DNA of 64,000 nucleotides, from assembly GCF_030247185.1 (NCBI RefSeq), contig NC_080572.1, forward strand, positions 174,784,975-174,848,974, written 5' to 3'. Made by a program: the position numbers and the translations under genes. The first letter of the stretch is position 1. Each line of letters begins with the position of its first letter. Origin of the DNA: Malaya genurostris. Lineage: Eukaryota > Arthropoda > Insecta > Diptera > Culicidae. Shown here in pieces: positions 21,360-33,245 of the stretch. The notes below the pieces were generated by a model. That model did not search any database and was not told the DNA's origin. It saw only the letters and a list, made by a program, of their open reading frames with translations.

Positions 21360-24000
21360 ATATGATTTTGTATCAAAATTAAATTTGTATTTTTAGTATT
21401 ATAATTGCCATATATATTCATTTGTTTCTTGTTTTCTGCTGAGACTAGTTGCGTCCACTACCAGTCGGCTACAAATCAAAGCTTTTTGGTGTGGTGGACA
21501 TAAAAAAATAGAAAAATTACAAATGTTTTCAATTACCGATCGTTCGGATCGCGGTGTAAAATGTTGAGCAATTCACGGAGCAACTTCCCCTGCCTGTAGT
21601 AGAGTGAAATTTTAAACACTGTTTACTCTGTCAACGTTCTGTCCAAACAACAGACCGATAGCCACTACAATTATAGAACATTTCTCGCACACGCCTACGA
21701 TAAATCAACTATCAAACTGTCATAATTCATGAAATTGTTGCAATTAGTCAGGAGGTAACCAAACACCGACTCCACAAATTATAGTGTTTCACACTACCGT
21801 GGCCACAGAAAAGGAGCCTTTACAATGGTTCATAGGCACCCGGCGTTTCATTTTCATCCATTTTCTTACCGAGCGAGTTTTTTTTCTTCTTTCTCCTGCC
21901 CCTGCTCTGCTACCGGCATTAGGTACATATCCAGACGAGGCAAGCTTGGGCTATGCCACCCAGTGCCCACCGTGGTTCTTATCGTCCAGGGACCAGGCAT
22001 GAATGATACGTGCACCGAGATACGGTCGGAACGGACAGACACACTCATAAGACACGATGTAAATGTACGGTAGCAAAAGTAATCAAAGTTGTTACCCAGT
22101 GCGACCCTCGAATCTCGGATATGTGAAGTCCGGCAAATGGTCATCGGAACGAGGTGCAGGTATGTTTGATCGCATACCCCACCCGAGATCAATTATGAAA
22201 GCGCTTTAAATCCAGAGCCATTGCCAACGATTGCCGCTGGTGTCACTTGACTACAAAATATTTATATATCCGCAGAATGGAACTGAAGCCGACTGGTCGC
22301 TCCATGGAAAAGAGATAATTCATAATTATTAATTGTAATGGAACCAAATGCGATCCAATAATTCACGGTGGTTGTTCGGAGTATGTCCAGGCATGTTGTT
22401 TTGCGCTATCTGAAAAAAGTCAGAATCAAGCGGAACTGACTGCCAGCTGGTCGGCTAGTTGTGTGATTCGACCGGACTGTTCAGGATTTGGAGGATGTTT
22501 GAACCAGGGTTTTCTATTGTTGTATGTTGATTCGCGAAGTAGAGCTCACTTGGACTCGGTAAATTTACAGCCCCTGGCGCTACTAAGCGAGTAACATTAA
22601 TCAAAGGGGATTTCTCATTATCTACTCTCTACAGTAGAAGCTGTATAGGAAAAAAAAAACCGCCTACACAGCATGAGCTTTTAACCTTTCGACACCCTCG
22701 AGGGCCAGATCGACAGCTTCGTTCAAGGCAATAGGGGTAGTATTAGATCAAGGTTAACACACGGAACTCGGCAGGTCGTTGGATGGACTGCTTATAGAAC
22801 TTTAGCTGTGACTCATTGTACCTGGAATTGGTGGCGAATGGTCCTCTTTCAGCTCTGTGGTGTTTCTAACTTCTAGATCTGTTGTTTTAAGGACTTGCAA
22901 AAAATATTAGATGGATTGCTAGACAAAAATAAAGTCAAATTAATTTCATTATAAAATTCTTATCCTATCCGCATCTCTCGCAATCCGGGATGTCATTTTC
23001 ATGATGACCGCACTCGTACTCACCGGTGGCATATTTCTACTAGCACACTGTACGGACGGGAACGAACAGAACGGCCGGATACGAAACGCCCACGCGACCA
23101 AGCCGATCAGGTTGAAGAGAACTCAACCCGTAACCAAGCACAAACCGACGACGAACTCCCAGTGCGATTTTATGTGTAGTGCTGGGGTACTGCGGTACAG
23201 GACGAAGGGGTTTAAAGCTTGAAGATGATCCTCTCCGGCTGAAACGAGCAAAATTAAAGCTTATTTTCTGCCGTTTCCTTCTCCACGGAACCCCCTTGAT
23301 CAAGCGGAACAATGTAATATTGTTTCATTGGTACGCTGGCACAGTCTGACAGTCCAAGCTGGTGATAAGGTCTTTTCTTGGGACAACAACAAGCTATTTC
23401 CGCAAATAATATATCATAAAGGCGATGGTGATGAAGAGAGCAAGAGAAACTGAGGGAGTGAGAGGGTGAAGGGGTTGAGTAGTTCGGACCGAAAATCGGT
23501 CCGATTCGTTGTGGTCTGCTCGCTTGATGGGTGGCCGGTCATAGCTATGGGGTATCGATAGCGTCGTCATGCATGCAGGGGTGGTGGAATAGCGACAGGA
23601 CAAGTAACAACATTTAATCGCTTTTAAATTAATCCACTTTATCAACTATGCCCCACTGATCTCTGCGGAAACATGCCGGGAAATGGATTCCTGAACGACA
23701 GAAACAAGTGGATTTGTATGAGAAGACCTCGTTGTAGGTTTGACGACGGTTTGTGCCACTTTGCCTTAGGTCACTAATCCTTCACTCATGGCCACACAAC
23801 GGAGATTTCTGCCTTCTCTGGGAACCAATACCAGTCTTATTTTTATCGCATTTAATCAGCATTTACAAGCTATTGCTTTGAAGGCGTTAAGCTTCCGAAA
23901 CGAGAATGGTGGTAGCCTGATTCGAAAGCAATCACCATTAATCAAACACTATTAAATTAACCATCGAAGCATAATACAATTGGATCCAAGTCCCAGGACG
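21360..24000. other. Largely unique DNA with GC-richer islands
   Basis: No transposon or gene identified. GC-richer islands at about 21780-22200 and 22990-23650 carry overlapping open frames on both strands. One forward frame, 23001-23222 (73 codons), begins with a hydrophobic leader-like stretch MMTALVLTGGIFLLAHC; there is no other support for it as a gene. Confidence 0.3.
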
Positions 24001-24109
24001 CCAATACACTAATGTAGAAAAAAATAAAATTTGAGATTTCTCAGAATATATTATGTCTTCATCAGTGTACCATAATATTTTTATTGCTGATAGGTCTAAG
24101 GCAGTTGCG

Positions 24110-24230
24110 TCAGGATTTAATCCACCTTATGGTGTAATGATGCTTTTCTCAGTAACATTTCATTAGAAATCGATGCATGTCCGATGGAATTTTTGACTAT
24201 CTATTTCCAGAGCCGGAACTCGGAGGCCGT
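24110..24230 (+). repeat. Diverged P-type fragment
   Basis: TTTAATCCACCTTATGGTGTAATGATGCTTTTC parallels the start of repeat P at 170-205 and 46275-46310, with several changes. The P text is not traceable further than about 24230. Confidence 0.5.
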
Positions 24231-24829
24231 CACAGTCGTAAAAAATTTTTGCGGACATCAAATAGATCAAACCTACAAGTTCAAATAGTTATGAAATCTG
24301 TCATGCACTATTTCGATTGAGTCAATTAAACGAAAATGGAACGTATTGAAAACATGTGCTCCTGTTACTGCTGCTCAAGAAATTAACGTTAAATGGGTAG
24401 TAATACTTTTCAAGCAACATAATGAAACATGCTTTGTGATTGGGTTTGTATTTTTGTTATTATTATCAATATTATCATTTGTAAATCACAACCGGTGAGT
24501 TCGGTCGTGTTTTAAAAATGTTGTAAGTTGAAGAAATCGGAGTCAATTCCGTTTTTGTGATTTTTCTTCACTATTATCGGAGTTTTCGGAATAGTTCCAA
24601 AGTGGGTTTTTGAAGCATTTTTGGGTAGATATTTTGGTGTTAGTGCTCTTCCGATTATAATTAGTTTAGAGAGTTTCGTGATTGCCGATAAACTTCGTAG
24701 CAGATACCATCAGATCGAGAATCGAACGCGATTTTCTCACACATTTAGCAGTCGAAGTTCGCAAGGAAGTTTACTGTGAGACCGGGATCAATAACAAGGA
24801 AATTCATATGCAGGAATAATTGAAAAATC

Positions 24830-25148
24830 GTATGTTGCGTGTATACAGGCAACGCAATCGCTCCGTTGTATTTTGGGTGAATTTGGCATTATGAATTTAG
24901 TATATGCGCAACATTCGATAAGCAATGTAGGCAACGTTTGCTTCTTACTCGCCAAACAAGGTTTCAAGTTTTCATGCAATTATTCGATAAACATCAAACA
25001 TATGAAACAAGAATTCTGGAGAATTAGCAAAAATGCCGCTTCTATTTATAAATTCTATGATTTATTATCCAGAGAGCTTTGTTCTAAAAACTTGATTAGA
25101 CTTAATAATAAGTTTCAATTCGTGTTTCATGGGAAATGTATGGATTGA
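24830..25148 (+). other. Unrecognised open frame
   Basis: A frame open from about 24830, with a Met at 24873, to a stop at 25146-25148 (about 91 residues from that Met). It reads like ordinary protein, with segments such as SISNVGNVCFLLAKQGFKF and KQEFWRISKNAASIYKFYDL, rather than low-complexity sequence. No family recognised, no introns or upstream gene evident. Could be a decayed element ORF or chance. Confidence 0.22.
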
Positions 25149-25439
25149 CGAATCAAGCAGAGTTCTTAGAAGTAATTATAAGAGAATACTACAGAAATGT
25201 TTACCATGTTGATTTTCCGTTTTTGTATAAGGTTATATAGAACACAATCATATATTTCCCAGTTGAATCAGGATACAGCTAAATTTTGTTTCCGAATTCT
25301 GAATTATGATTAAGTCAATTTTAACGGCTGCTGGGCCACCAATGGAAATTGATGTTCAATGTAAACTTCTCTTTCTGAGCAGCCTAAATAGCCGTGTCGG
25401 TAGCGGTTCTCAACTGGTTAAGAATAACACTACGGTTCA

Positions 25440-25756
25440 CAGGCCCGTACCCAGGATTTCGTTTCGGGAGGGGCCCAAAGATAAAAAAATAACAAACAGA
25501 ATCAAACAGAAATTTAGATTAAAATAATGTTACTGAAGATTGCTTATGTACTTAATTTTCGGTGTGCCTTTTACGGGTGTTTTTAACAGACACTTTAAAC
25601 TTTTCCACTGGAACTGTAACTGTATTACATTTCTTTACGTTTACTGTCTTGTTATTTCTGTAAAACATGTCTGAGATTTTCTGAATAATTATATATCTGT
25701 TTTTGATTTCAAGAGGGGCCAGGGCCCCTCGGGCTTCCCCTCTGGGTACGTGACTG
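25440..25756. mobile_element. 317 bp hAT-type MITE, copy 1
   Basis: Ends CAGGCCCGTACCCAGGAT and, inward from the right, CAGTCACGTACCCAGAGG. Flanking 8-mers ACGGTTCA (25432-25439) and ACGGTCCA (25757-25764) differ at one base, an 8 bp target duplication as made by hAT transposases. Both subterminal regions are C/G-rich (GAGGGGCCC, GGGGCCAGGGCCCC). A relative with the same ends but a different, longer interior is at 59704-60317. Confidence 0.85.
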
Positions 25757-26254
25757 ACGGTCCACCTTTCCCGATGGTATTAGTCCACCAAACAAGTAAG
25801 CCGTGTGGAATCCGGGTATTATTTCAACCAAAGGATTGATGATGTTTTTGAGATTTCACTCACCGTTGGATCTTCGGATGCTGCAAATTATCAGTCATCA
25901 ACTATCTCGGACAAGTTGGTTAGAGCTGAGACCACGAATGAAAGATCCAGTTTTATCACTGTCAACTAGTTGGATAAAGCACAGGATTCGTTCTTGGGAT
26001 GCATCCTAGTATACCAGCTACTGGTGTAGCTTGCGAACTTGCGCTCAGACAACAGCATTTTTACCAGATTTGAATCTAAAAATGTCAAAATGTCCGTTGC
26101 ATTTTTCTAAGTATCATTGCAGGATTTTTGTCAGAGCTCTGACTGGGCATTGAAATCATCAACCATCACATGGCTACTGTTCAGCGTGTTGAGTATTATT
26201 CGTGTGATTTGTGTAAGTGCGATTGCTTATTTCATAGCATATTACATGTAACTA

Positions 26255-27545
26255 ACAGATCGGCTGAAAAGTTCGTATCGTTTCTATGAGAGGGCGCCAC
26301 TAGAATTAAATCCATACCATTTTCAGTTAGTACCAACCTTCAAAAGATACGTGTATAAATTTGACAGCTGTCTGATTATTAGTTTGTGAGATATTGCATT
26401 TTGAGTGAAGCTACTTTTGTTATTGTGAAAAAAAATGGAAAAAAGGAATTTCGTGTGTTAATGGAACACTACTTTTTGATGAAAAAAAGTGCCGCCGATA
26501 CCAAAAAATGGCTTGATGAGTGTTATCCAGACTCTGCACCGGGCGAAACAACAATTCGTAAGTGGTTTGCAAAATTTCGTACTGGCCATATGAGCACCGA
26601 AGACGATGAACACAGTGGACGTCCAAAAGAGGCTGTTACCGATGAAAACGTGAAAAAAATCCACAAAATGATTTTCAATGACCGTAAAGTGAAGTTGATC
26701 GAGATAGCTGACACCCTAAAGATATCAAAGGAACGTGTTGGACATATTATTCACGAATATTTGGATATGAGAAAGCTTTGTGAAAAATGGGTGCCGCGTG
26801 AGCTCACAATCGATCAAAAACAACAACGAATTGATGATTCTGAGCAGTGTTTGGAGCTGTTATATCGAAATAAAACCGATTTTTTTCGTCGATATATAAC
26901 AATGGACGAAACATGGCTCCATCACTTCACTCCGGAGTCCAATCGACAGTCAGCTGAGTTGACTGCACGCGATGAACCGAACCCAAAGCGTGGAAAGACT
27001 CAACAATCGGCCGGTAAGATTATGGCGTCTGTATTTTGGGATTCGCATGGTATAATTTTCATCGACTACCTTGAAAAGGGAAAAACCATCAACAGTGACT
27101 ATTATATAGCGTTATTAGAGTGTTTGAAGGACGAAATTTCAAGAACGGCCTCGTTTGAAGAAGAAAAAAGTTTTGTTTCATCAAGACAATGCACCGTGTC
27201 ACAAGTCGATGAAAACCATGCTGAAAATGAACGAATTGGGCTTCGAATTGCTCCCTCATCCACCGTATTCTCCAGATTTGGCCCCCAGTGACTTTTTCCT
27301 GTTCTCAGACCTCAAGAGAATGCTCGCTGGTAAAAAATTTTGAAGCAATGAAGAGGTAATCGCTGAAACTGAGGCCTATTTTGAGGCAAAGGACAAATCG
27401 TACTACAAAAATGGTATCGAAAAGTTGGAAGATCGCTATAATCGCTGTATCGCCTCTGATGGCAATTATGTTGAATAATAAAAACTAATTTTGGCAAAAA
27501 AATGTGTGTTTCTATTAAACGATACGAACTTTACAGCCGAACTGT
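26255..27545 (+). mobile_element. Mariner element, irritans subfamily, 1291 bp
   Basis: Complete in outline. TA at 26253-26254 and 27546-27547; 29 bp terminal inverted repeats at 26255-26283 and 27517-27545 that differ at two positions (ACAGATCGGCTGAAAAG versus ACAGTTCGGCTGTAAAG). Length and layout match a full-size mariner with a single intronless transposase gene, which here is broken. A solo copy of its right end lies at 19839-19882. Confidence 0.95.
26435..27478 (+). pseudogene. Mariner transposase (DD34D), inactivated
   Basis: Encodes the DNA transposase that cuts and pastes mariner at TA sites. The ancestral start is probably the ATG at 26435; one base seems lost in the A-run just after it, so the body reads in another frame. 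Visible parts in order: N-terminal helix-turn-helix region, KISKERVGHIIHEYLDMRKL, linker KWVPREL, first catalytic Asp in TMDETWLHHFTPES, a PKRGKTQQSAGKIMASVFWD stretch, second Asp in FHQDNAPCHKS, and third Asp 34 residues later in YSPDLAPSDFFLF. The last part needs a second frameshift near 27140. A TGA at 27341-27343 interrupts GKKF-SNEEVIAETEAYF. The natural stop is at 27476-27478. Wording closely follows the irritans (Himar-like) subfamily. Catalytic residues are intact, so decay is recent. Confidence 0.95.
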
Positions 27546-27787
27546 TACGTATCCGGGTTTTTTGTTCCTCACACATGGTTGAATCTTTCTATGGGGCGCT
27601 AAAATTTAAGGATGCTCTATCTTTTCTCGCTCAATGTGGTAAGGTACTAGGGGCTCATCGTTCCTCCTTGCCATTAAAAAGTCATGAGTTAAGGACTAGT
27701 TTCGAACCGGGGAGTTTTGAGTTGCATACGCTACGATTGCATGGGCATGAGAATCAACTGAGGGTGGAAGGATATATTGGCATCATA

Positions 27788-28856
27788 CACACTTAAAACC
27801 ATTTCTTGAGCTCGGCATAATAAAATGCCGAAACTGATCAGCAACACATAAATTTGCTGATTGCTCAGTAATCAATACGCATGTTTCTGAACTTCGATGC
27901 ATTCACTGATATTTCGGTAAAATGTTTCACTTTGCCGAAATTTGGCATAATTGCTTGCTGAATTTATCAGTAAACAACAGATATGCCGACATCAGCAGAG
28001 ACGTTTGCCGAGATTTCGTAATATGCGCTAGCTGTTGCCGAGATTCAGCACGACAGCTGTCATTTATTGCCACGTTACATTTTCGCTACGCATTGCGAAA
28101 TTATTTTCTGATGAATTTCTCGAGTGAAAAAATGGATAATCTTCGAAGAAACGTGGAACCACTTGCAAGTAAAAGTATTGAATAAATATAGTGACATGTT
28201 TCGCTTTATAAAAAGCGACTTCATCAGATCACATTATAAGGGAAAAACACCCAACACGGGGCTCAAAGAGTCCTCGAGACAAAACTTTGGGGGATATGCG
28301 AAAAAATAACCCAATGCATGGACAAATTCAATAGATCAAAGTAAGTTTATTTTTTGAACAATACCGTATATGCATCATTAAATATTGAAAATTTTTGTAT
28401 ATTTATTTTTATTTTCATATTTCCAGGTGGCCGCATCCGGAAACGTCGCTTTTTATTATGCTACATGTTTTAAGGTAGAGGCTTTAAGCACTACTGGCAA
28501 CAAATTTGTAAGCCTCCTTTAAGTGTTAATAAAATGAATTTTTGATCCTGAATGGTGTGTTTATAATGTTTAGAAATTACAAACAAAATTAATTGACTAG
28601 ATTTTTAATTACTGATGATTCGGTAATTTGTTTTTTTTCATTTTTTCGTTTTATTGGTTTGCCGAATATTCAGCGAACGTTTCACTGAGCAAACAGTAAA
28701 TCTTATGCTGGCGATTTCGGCAATATTTGACGTTTGTCAAATTTGAGGGTGCCGAGACGCTCAGTTATTTTATTTTTGCCGAGATGATTGCTGATTACTC
28801 GGCTGTGCGAATCTCGGCATTTTTTTGCCGAGACTCAGCTAAAAAATTTAAGTGTG
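27788..28856. mobile_element. 1.07 kb TA-flanked non-autonomous element
   Basis: TA at 27786-27787 and 28857-28858. Ends CACACTTAAAACCATTTCTT and, inward from the right, CACACTTAAATTTTTTAGCT, then both reach a CTCGGCA string. The motif TGCCGA or TCGGCA is reiterated at least a dozen times near both ends (27815-28050 and 28660-28830). Interior open frames of 60-87 codons are not recognisable. It starts about 240 bp downstream of the mariner. Confidence 0.82.
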
Positions 28857-28859
28857 TAT

Positions 28860-31500
28860 AATAACTAGTGTAAGTCCATATTACTACAAACATTATCTAT
28901 GGGGAGCGTCGTTTTTTGTCGTTTCCTTCCCACCGGCATATGAATGACGAAAGGGCTATTTTAGAACTATGAGCAAGCTTTTTTTTGGTGGTGAAGAATA
29001 GTTGAACGGAAATGACTAAATTCAGTGAAACAAATTTCTTACTACCTTAGAGAATCTGAGGAATTTAACTAATGAATGGAAATTCTCATAATGCGGATCG
29101 GTTGCTTTAAGGGAAAAGACTCTCTGCAAGCGAATAGGTAATGTCAATAATGTGTGCGTATAAACCAGTTCCGTCATCATTTTTTCCGGATTTGATAAGA
29201 TAAAACTATCATATAGTTGACAATGAAACAAATCAGTCGTTTCTGCTTATAATAGCAATTCAGGAAAAGTAGAAACTTTGAACGAAACCATTTCCATTTT
29301 GCTGAAAACTGCTAGTGAAAAATAATTTGGTTTCAGTTTCCTTGCACTACCACACATTTCATAAGTAACTAACACATTTCTATATAGATTTACTTTCGCA
29401 GATTTTGCTTCAAAATAAAAATTTATATATCTTTTATGAAAATAAAAACCTTTGCTCGAAGATGCCGAAGGAAATAAATACGGTATGTTGTTGAAAAACT
29501 TTTTGTTCTTTCGGAAAACTGCCTTTTCACAAAACATGTTCAATTTTGTTTATTTTGAATAGCGCAATCCAATACAGATCCACTGAAGCAGTGTAGCTAA
29601 ACTTTCTAATATGTAACTACAAATAAAAAACTAACACTGTATGCAATTTTCCATCAAAAATCGATAAAATATTGATCAAAATTAATCAAATAATCAAAAT
29701 AGAATGTTTGAAATTAAATTGTAAACGCGCCTTTGATAAACTGGTTGCACTGAACATATAAATTCAAGTGTGTGCAAGTGTCCCATGCTCTAATGGAAAA
29801 AAGGATCATACCACCGAAGTTATCAGTTGGTAGCTGCACCTTTCTTGTCAAATTTTTCTGAACGCTTTTCATCAGGTGTAAGATCATACATGAGCCTGTT
29901 TATATATAAATTTAGTGATGAACAAACTGACTGCGCTTGTGATAGAGTAAAATGTGGAGCCACACTCCATGATTTTTGAATTTTTGGGAATGATTTTTAA
30001 TGTTATTTCGTATATCATATATTCAAAGCACGGGTTTAGAATATATGATATACGAATATTAGAATGCGTAATTTAATATTATTGGCCCATGGTGAACATT
30101 GCAAAAATTTATCAATATTTTTTCCAAGTAATAATCTACAATATTCTTTTTTCTTCAGAACAAGATCTACGACTATTGTTACGTATAACCTTCACCTTCA
30201 TCACTCGAAAATTAACTTTGATTGTCTCCATTGATATCCATACTACCCATTGTAAGTGCAAAAAATTGTAGCATCTTCTTTTGTGTGGTGTGGGATGTAG
30301 ATCTATGATGTACGTATCAAACATGAAGTATGTAATATACAAATTTCTAACACAAGGAAACTTTGTTTACTCTTGATCCTTAAACTCGTAATTGCAAATT
30401 TCAATCATCATATCAACATAGTATAAAGTACAGCTAGAACTAAAGATAAATCGATACGAGTTTTTTTTCACTATTTCGAGTACATCCGGGCTCCGGTAAA
30501 ACTAAAGTCGCTATTGTCAATCTGCAACTAAAAGATCTATAAATCGAAAAAGTATTGAGTTGAGCTTAGATTTTGGTTTTAAGCTCAGTTTATATTTTGT
30601 TTTTCGGTTATTGCAACGTCACTTTCGAAGACGTTTTGAAATTTTTAACATTTATCACTCTGTGTTTTCGGTAACAAAAACCGGTCACCAATAAAATTAA
30701 AGAATTCAAGCATTTATTTGACTCCAAGTTTGTGAAAATCATATGTGAGGAACCATGGCAGAATTCAATGAACTGAGTCGAATGCTATATCACTTTTTCC
30801 AATATTTATTAGTCGATTTTTAAAGCTTTGCCTAACCTTTCTTTGTCCGGAAGAGAAAAAGCGCAAAATCATCATGAAAAATATTAATTTTCAATTTCAA
30901 TGTAATATTTGAATAAAACCTTTACACAATTTAAATAGGAATTACTTATGAACGTTCTCAAATTAAAAATTGAGGCCGTCATTTAAAAATCAAATATCAA
31001 ATTATTGTTTTCAAAAGCATCTTCAGGTATGTGAAACTAGAAAATATGTTTGTTGCTGCTCTTTATTGAAGCATAGCATTACTCGGGTTGAAAGTCAAAA
31101 GCATGATCGACAAAAGTGTTTGAACTCTTCTTTCTCAATTCTCTAGTATAGTTTTACCTGAAATATTACGGCCTTTAAAGTCAGAGGACAGAGGGTCACG
31201 TGTTGAGTTTTAAATCGACCACGTGGCTCGCTCAATTCCCTTTGCGCACCGTATTTCTCTTGGACTCTCTCGTATAAGAGCAAACTGTACCGGGTTGCCA
31301 GCATACATTTTATTATTTTGATGAGAAGTTTTATCACATTAATCTATCGTATGGGTTGGACATTACATGAATTCCAATGAACAATGAAAAAATATTCAAC
31401 TTTCACAAAGATTGAATGTCTGTGTGTTTGGCAGCCTTGTCGAGCCAATTTTATTTCTCTCTCCTTTTTCAGAATACTATCAGGAAACCAAAGCGAAAAA
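28860..31500. other. Mostly unassigned AT-rich DNA
   Basis: No gene seen. A short P-type fragment lies near 30750-30850 (GAACTGAGTCGAATG and GCCTAACCTTTC). A strong hairpin at 30007-30056 is listed separately. Open frames of 60-98 codons have no support. Confidence 0.4.
30007..30056. repeat. Perfect 18 bp hairpin
   Basis: Arms 30007-30024 and 30039-30056 (TTCGTATATCATATATTC and its exact complement) surround a 14-base loop. The DNA is very AT-rich. No adjacent gene or transposon end is visible, and the stem is too short for a typical insect pre-miRNA. Confidence 0.6.
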
Positions 31501-31518
31501 AAAAATGGCGGATGCATT

Positions 31519-32631
31519 TTTTTTATAAATTTTTTTTTATTCAGGCCAATTTGCGTACAAGCTTTACGTGGCCGAATAAGCCATGTTTTTATTAGATAAT
31601 ATTTTTTTTTACCGTTGGATCTCGTTGTCACCCTTTTTCTAGGGGAAGAGGAGCTTCCATTTTTATCTTGCGATGAGTGAGGGGCACTTTGTTCGTGGCT
31701 CGTCTCGTCCTCCATTGCCGCATCGGTGGTATCGTTGTTGGTTTCCCTTTTTTCTTTGTTTTCCTTGTAATTCGAATTCTTGGGTTGGTTGTTAGTTGCT
31801 GTAGACGCGCCTTGTTGTGCATTAATTGCAGTTGCTGGTGGGTTTGATGGTACAACAGGAGTACTGCGCTCACTAGTTTCCGTTGTTGGGCGGTTGTCCT
31901 TATTTTTGTTTGAAGATGTCCTTTTTGTAGTTTCAGTGCAAGGTTTGCCGTAGTGTGCAGGTTGTTCACAGAACTGACATGTAACCAGTTAATTTTCATA
32001 CGTAATCAGCGTTTTACACGGATGTATCCCGTCTTGATCACAAATGATGTAAGATGAAATTGCTTTACGTAGTTGCATATGTACCACTCGCACGCCATTC
32101 CGGATACCCGGAATAAAATTCCGCCATACTTCCCTTTCGATGGAAAGAACTTCACCGTACTGCGACATACATTCCCGAACATACCCCTCGCTGGTCTGCG
32201 GGGGAAGGTCATGCACGCGTACTTCTATGGCATTGTCCACCATGTACACAGGGATTTTATATTTAACATTGTCATGATCAATACTGTGTACCCCGTTATT
32301 AACCGAAGCAAATGCAATTGCATCTTTTTCACGTTTGAACATAATGTACACACAGTTAAATGCCTTGTTGAATTGAATCTCACATCAGTAACGTTTAGAT
32401 GCATTCGTTCCTTAAGCAACATTTCAATTTCGGTTGCTGCTGGTCTAACTTTGCAGCGCTTGAAATCAATACAAATTGAATTTGGCCTTGTAGGCCAAGT
32501 TTCAGGCTTTGTTAAATCGTATTTGCCCATTTCGTACACTCTATTGTTCACTATACTGTATTGTCTTTGTTTCTATCGTCTCGACCGTAAGCAATTGTCG
32601 GCTGTGTCTGATGAGATGCGAGCACGAACTG
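31519..32631 (-). mobile_element. ORF1-only LINE (HAL-like), with target duplication
   Basis: A 14 bp direct repeat, ATGGCGGATGCATT, lies at 31505-31518 and 32632-32645 and bounds the insertion. Read on the minus strand it begins CAGTTCGTGCTCGCATC, has a short leader of about 80 bp, an ORF1 (listed separately), a short 3' region with TTCGGCCACGTAAAGC and GGCCTGAATAAAAAAAAA, and an A-rich tail that meets the duplication. No endonuclease or reverse transcriptase lies between the ends, so the 1.1 kb copy is complete but lacks ORF2. It must have been mobilised by another element's enzymes. Confidence 0.78.
31600..32551 (-). pseudogene. LINE ORF1 (gag-like, CCHC knuckle), broken
   Basis: ORF1 proteins of I-clade LINEs bind the element RNA. 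Starting at Met 32551: MGKYDLTKPETWPTRPNSIC, then FKRCKVRPAATEIE, a central RNA-binding-like region (IEVRVHDLPPQTSEGYVREC, EREVWRNFIPGIRNGVRVVH), then a zinc knuckle CQFCEQPAHYGKPC of the form C-x2-C-x4-H-x4-C near 31935-31975. A long low-complexity tail rich in Thr, Asn, Ser and Lys follows. One frameshift lies near 32370 where the frame moves into IQFNKAFNCVYIMF, and a TAA lies at 31989-31991, just before the knuckle. Forward-strand frames here are antisense shadows. Not functional. Confidence 0.83.
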
Positions 32632-32645
32632 ATGGCGGATGCATT

Positions 32646-33180
32646 GAAACTGACTTTGTTTCACAGAAAAATACAAGACTTTATTTTTATCGCGATAACA
32701 TATATGTTTTTATGTACTAATCGCATCTAAACTAAATTATCTAGACTTTGTCACGGTAGATTTATGATACAAGCCTTCAAAGCCGAGATATTCGATGAAC
32801 AAGTAGAGGTATGCATTTCCGAGCGTTCCAATTTTCAGCAGTTCTTCAGTCAGAAAAAAATACAACACGACCGCTAAACTCAATGAATCATTCTAAAAAT
32901 TTCAAAGAATATTCTCAACTAAATTTCGAAGACATTGTCAGGTGGGTTTTTCTATATTCTGCACCGTTTCCAAGAAAATTTAATATGAAACGGGAAAAGA
33001 GCATAAAACCTACCACATTACGGTACTGTCCTCAGCCCTTAATATAATATCTAGACTTGATAAAATTTCAATAAAATCTGAATGTTTGCTTCTGATTTGG
33101 AATCATATTTATAACATAATGGGATATAAATATTTATAACATATATTATTTTGATAGAATCCTGTTATGCTCTGTTATTC
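32646..33180. other. No recognisable feature
   Basis: AT-rich DNA between the ORF1-only LINE and repeat U. Nothing identified. Confidence 0.4.
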
Positions 33181-33184
33181 GAGA

Positions 33185-33245
33185 AGCCACTGTAGAACAC
33201 AAATCTCCAAAAAAATAGGGGAACGTGCCACTTGAGCCAATTAGT
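33185..33245 (+). repeat. Dispersed repeat U, copy 1
   Basis: ACACAAATCTCCAAA, then GGGGAACGTGCCACTTGAGC and CAATTAGTTCTGA, match 48726-48780 in the same order with a few changes. Short and of unknown origin. Confidence 0.6.

Noticed and set aside
24873..25148. Endogenous viral element
   Set aside because: The frame resembles ordinary protein but shows no viral motif, so I left it unassigned.
32073..32720. 215-codon forward frame, the second longest in the window
   Set aside because: It is antisense to the LINE ORF1, which has a recognisable CCHC knuckle on the other strand.
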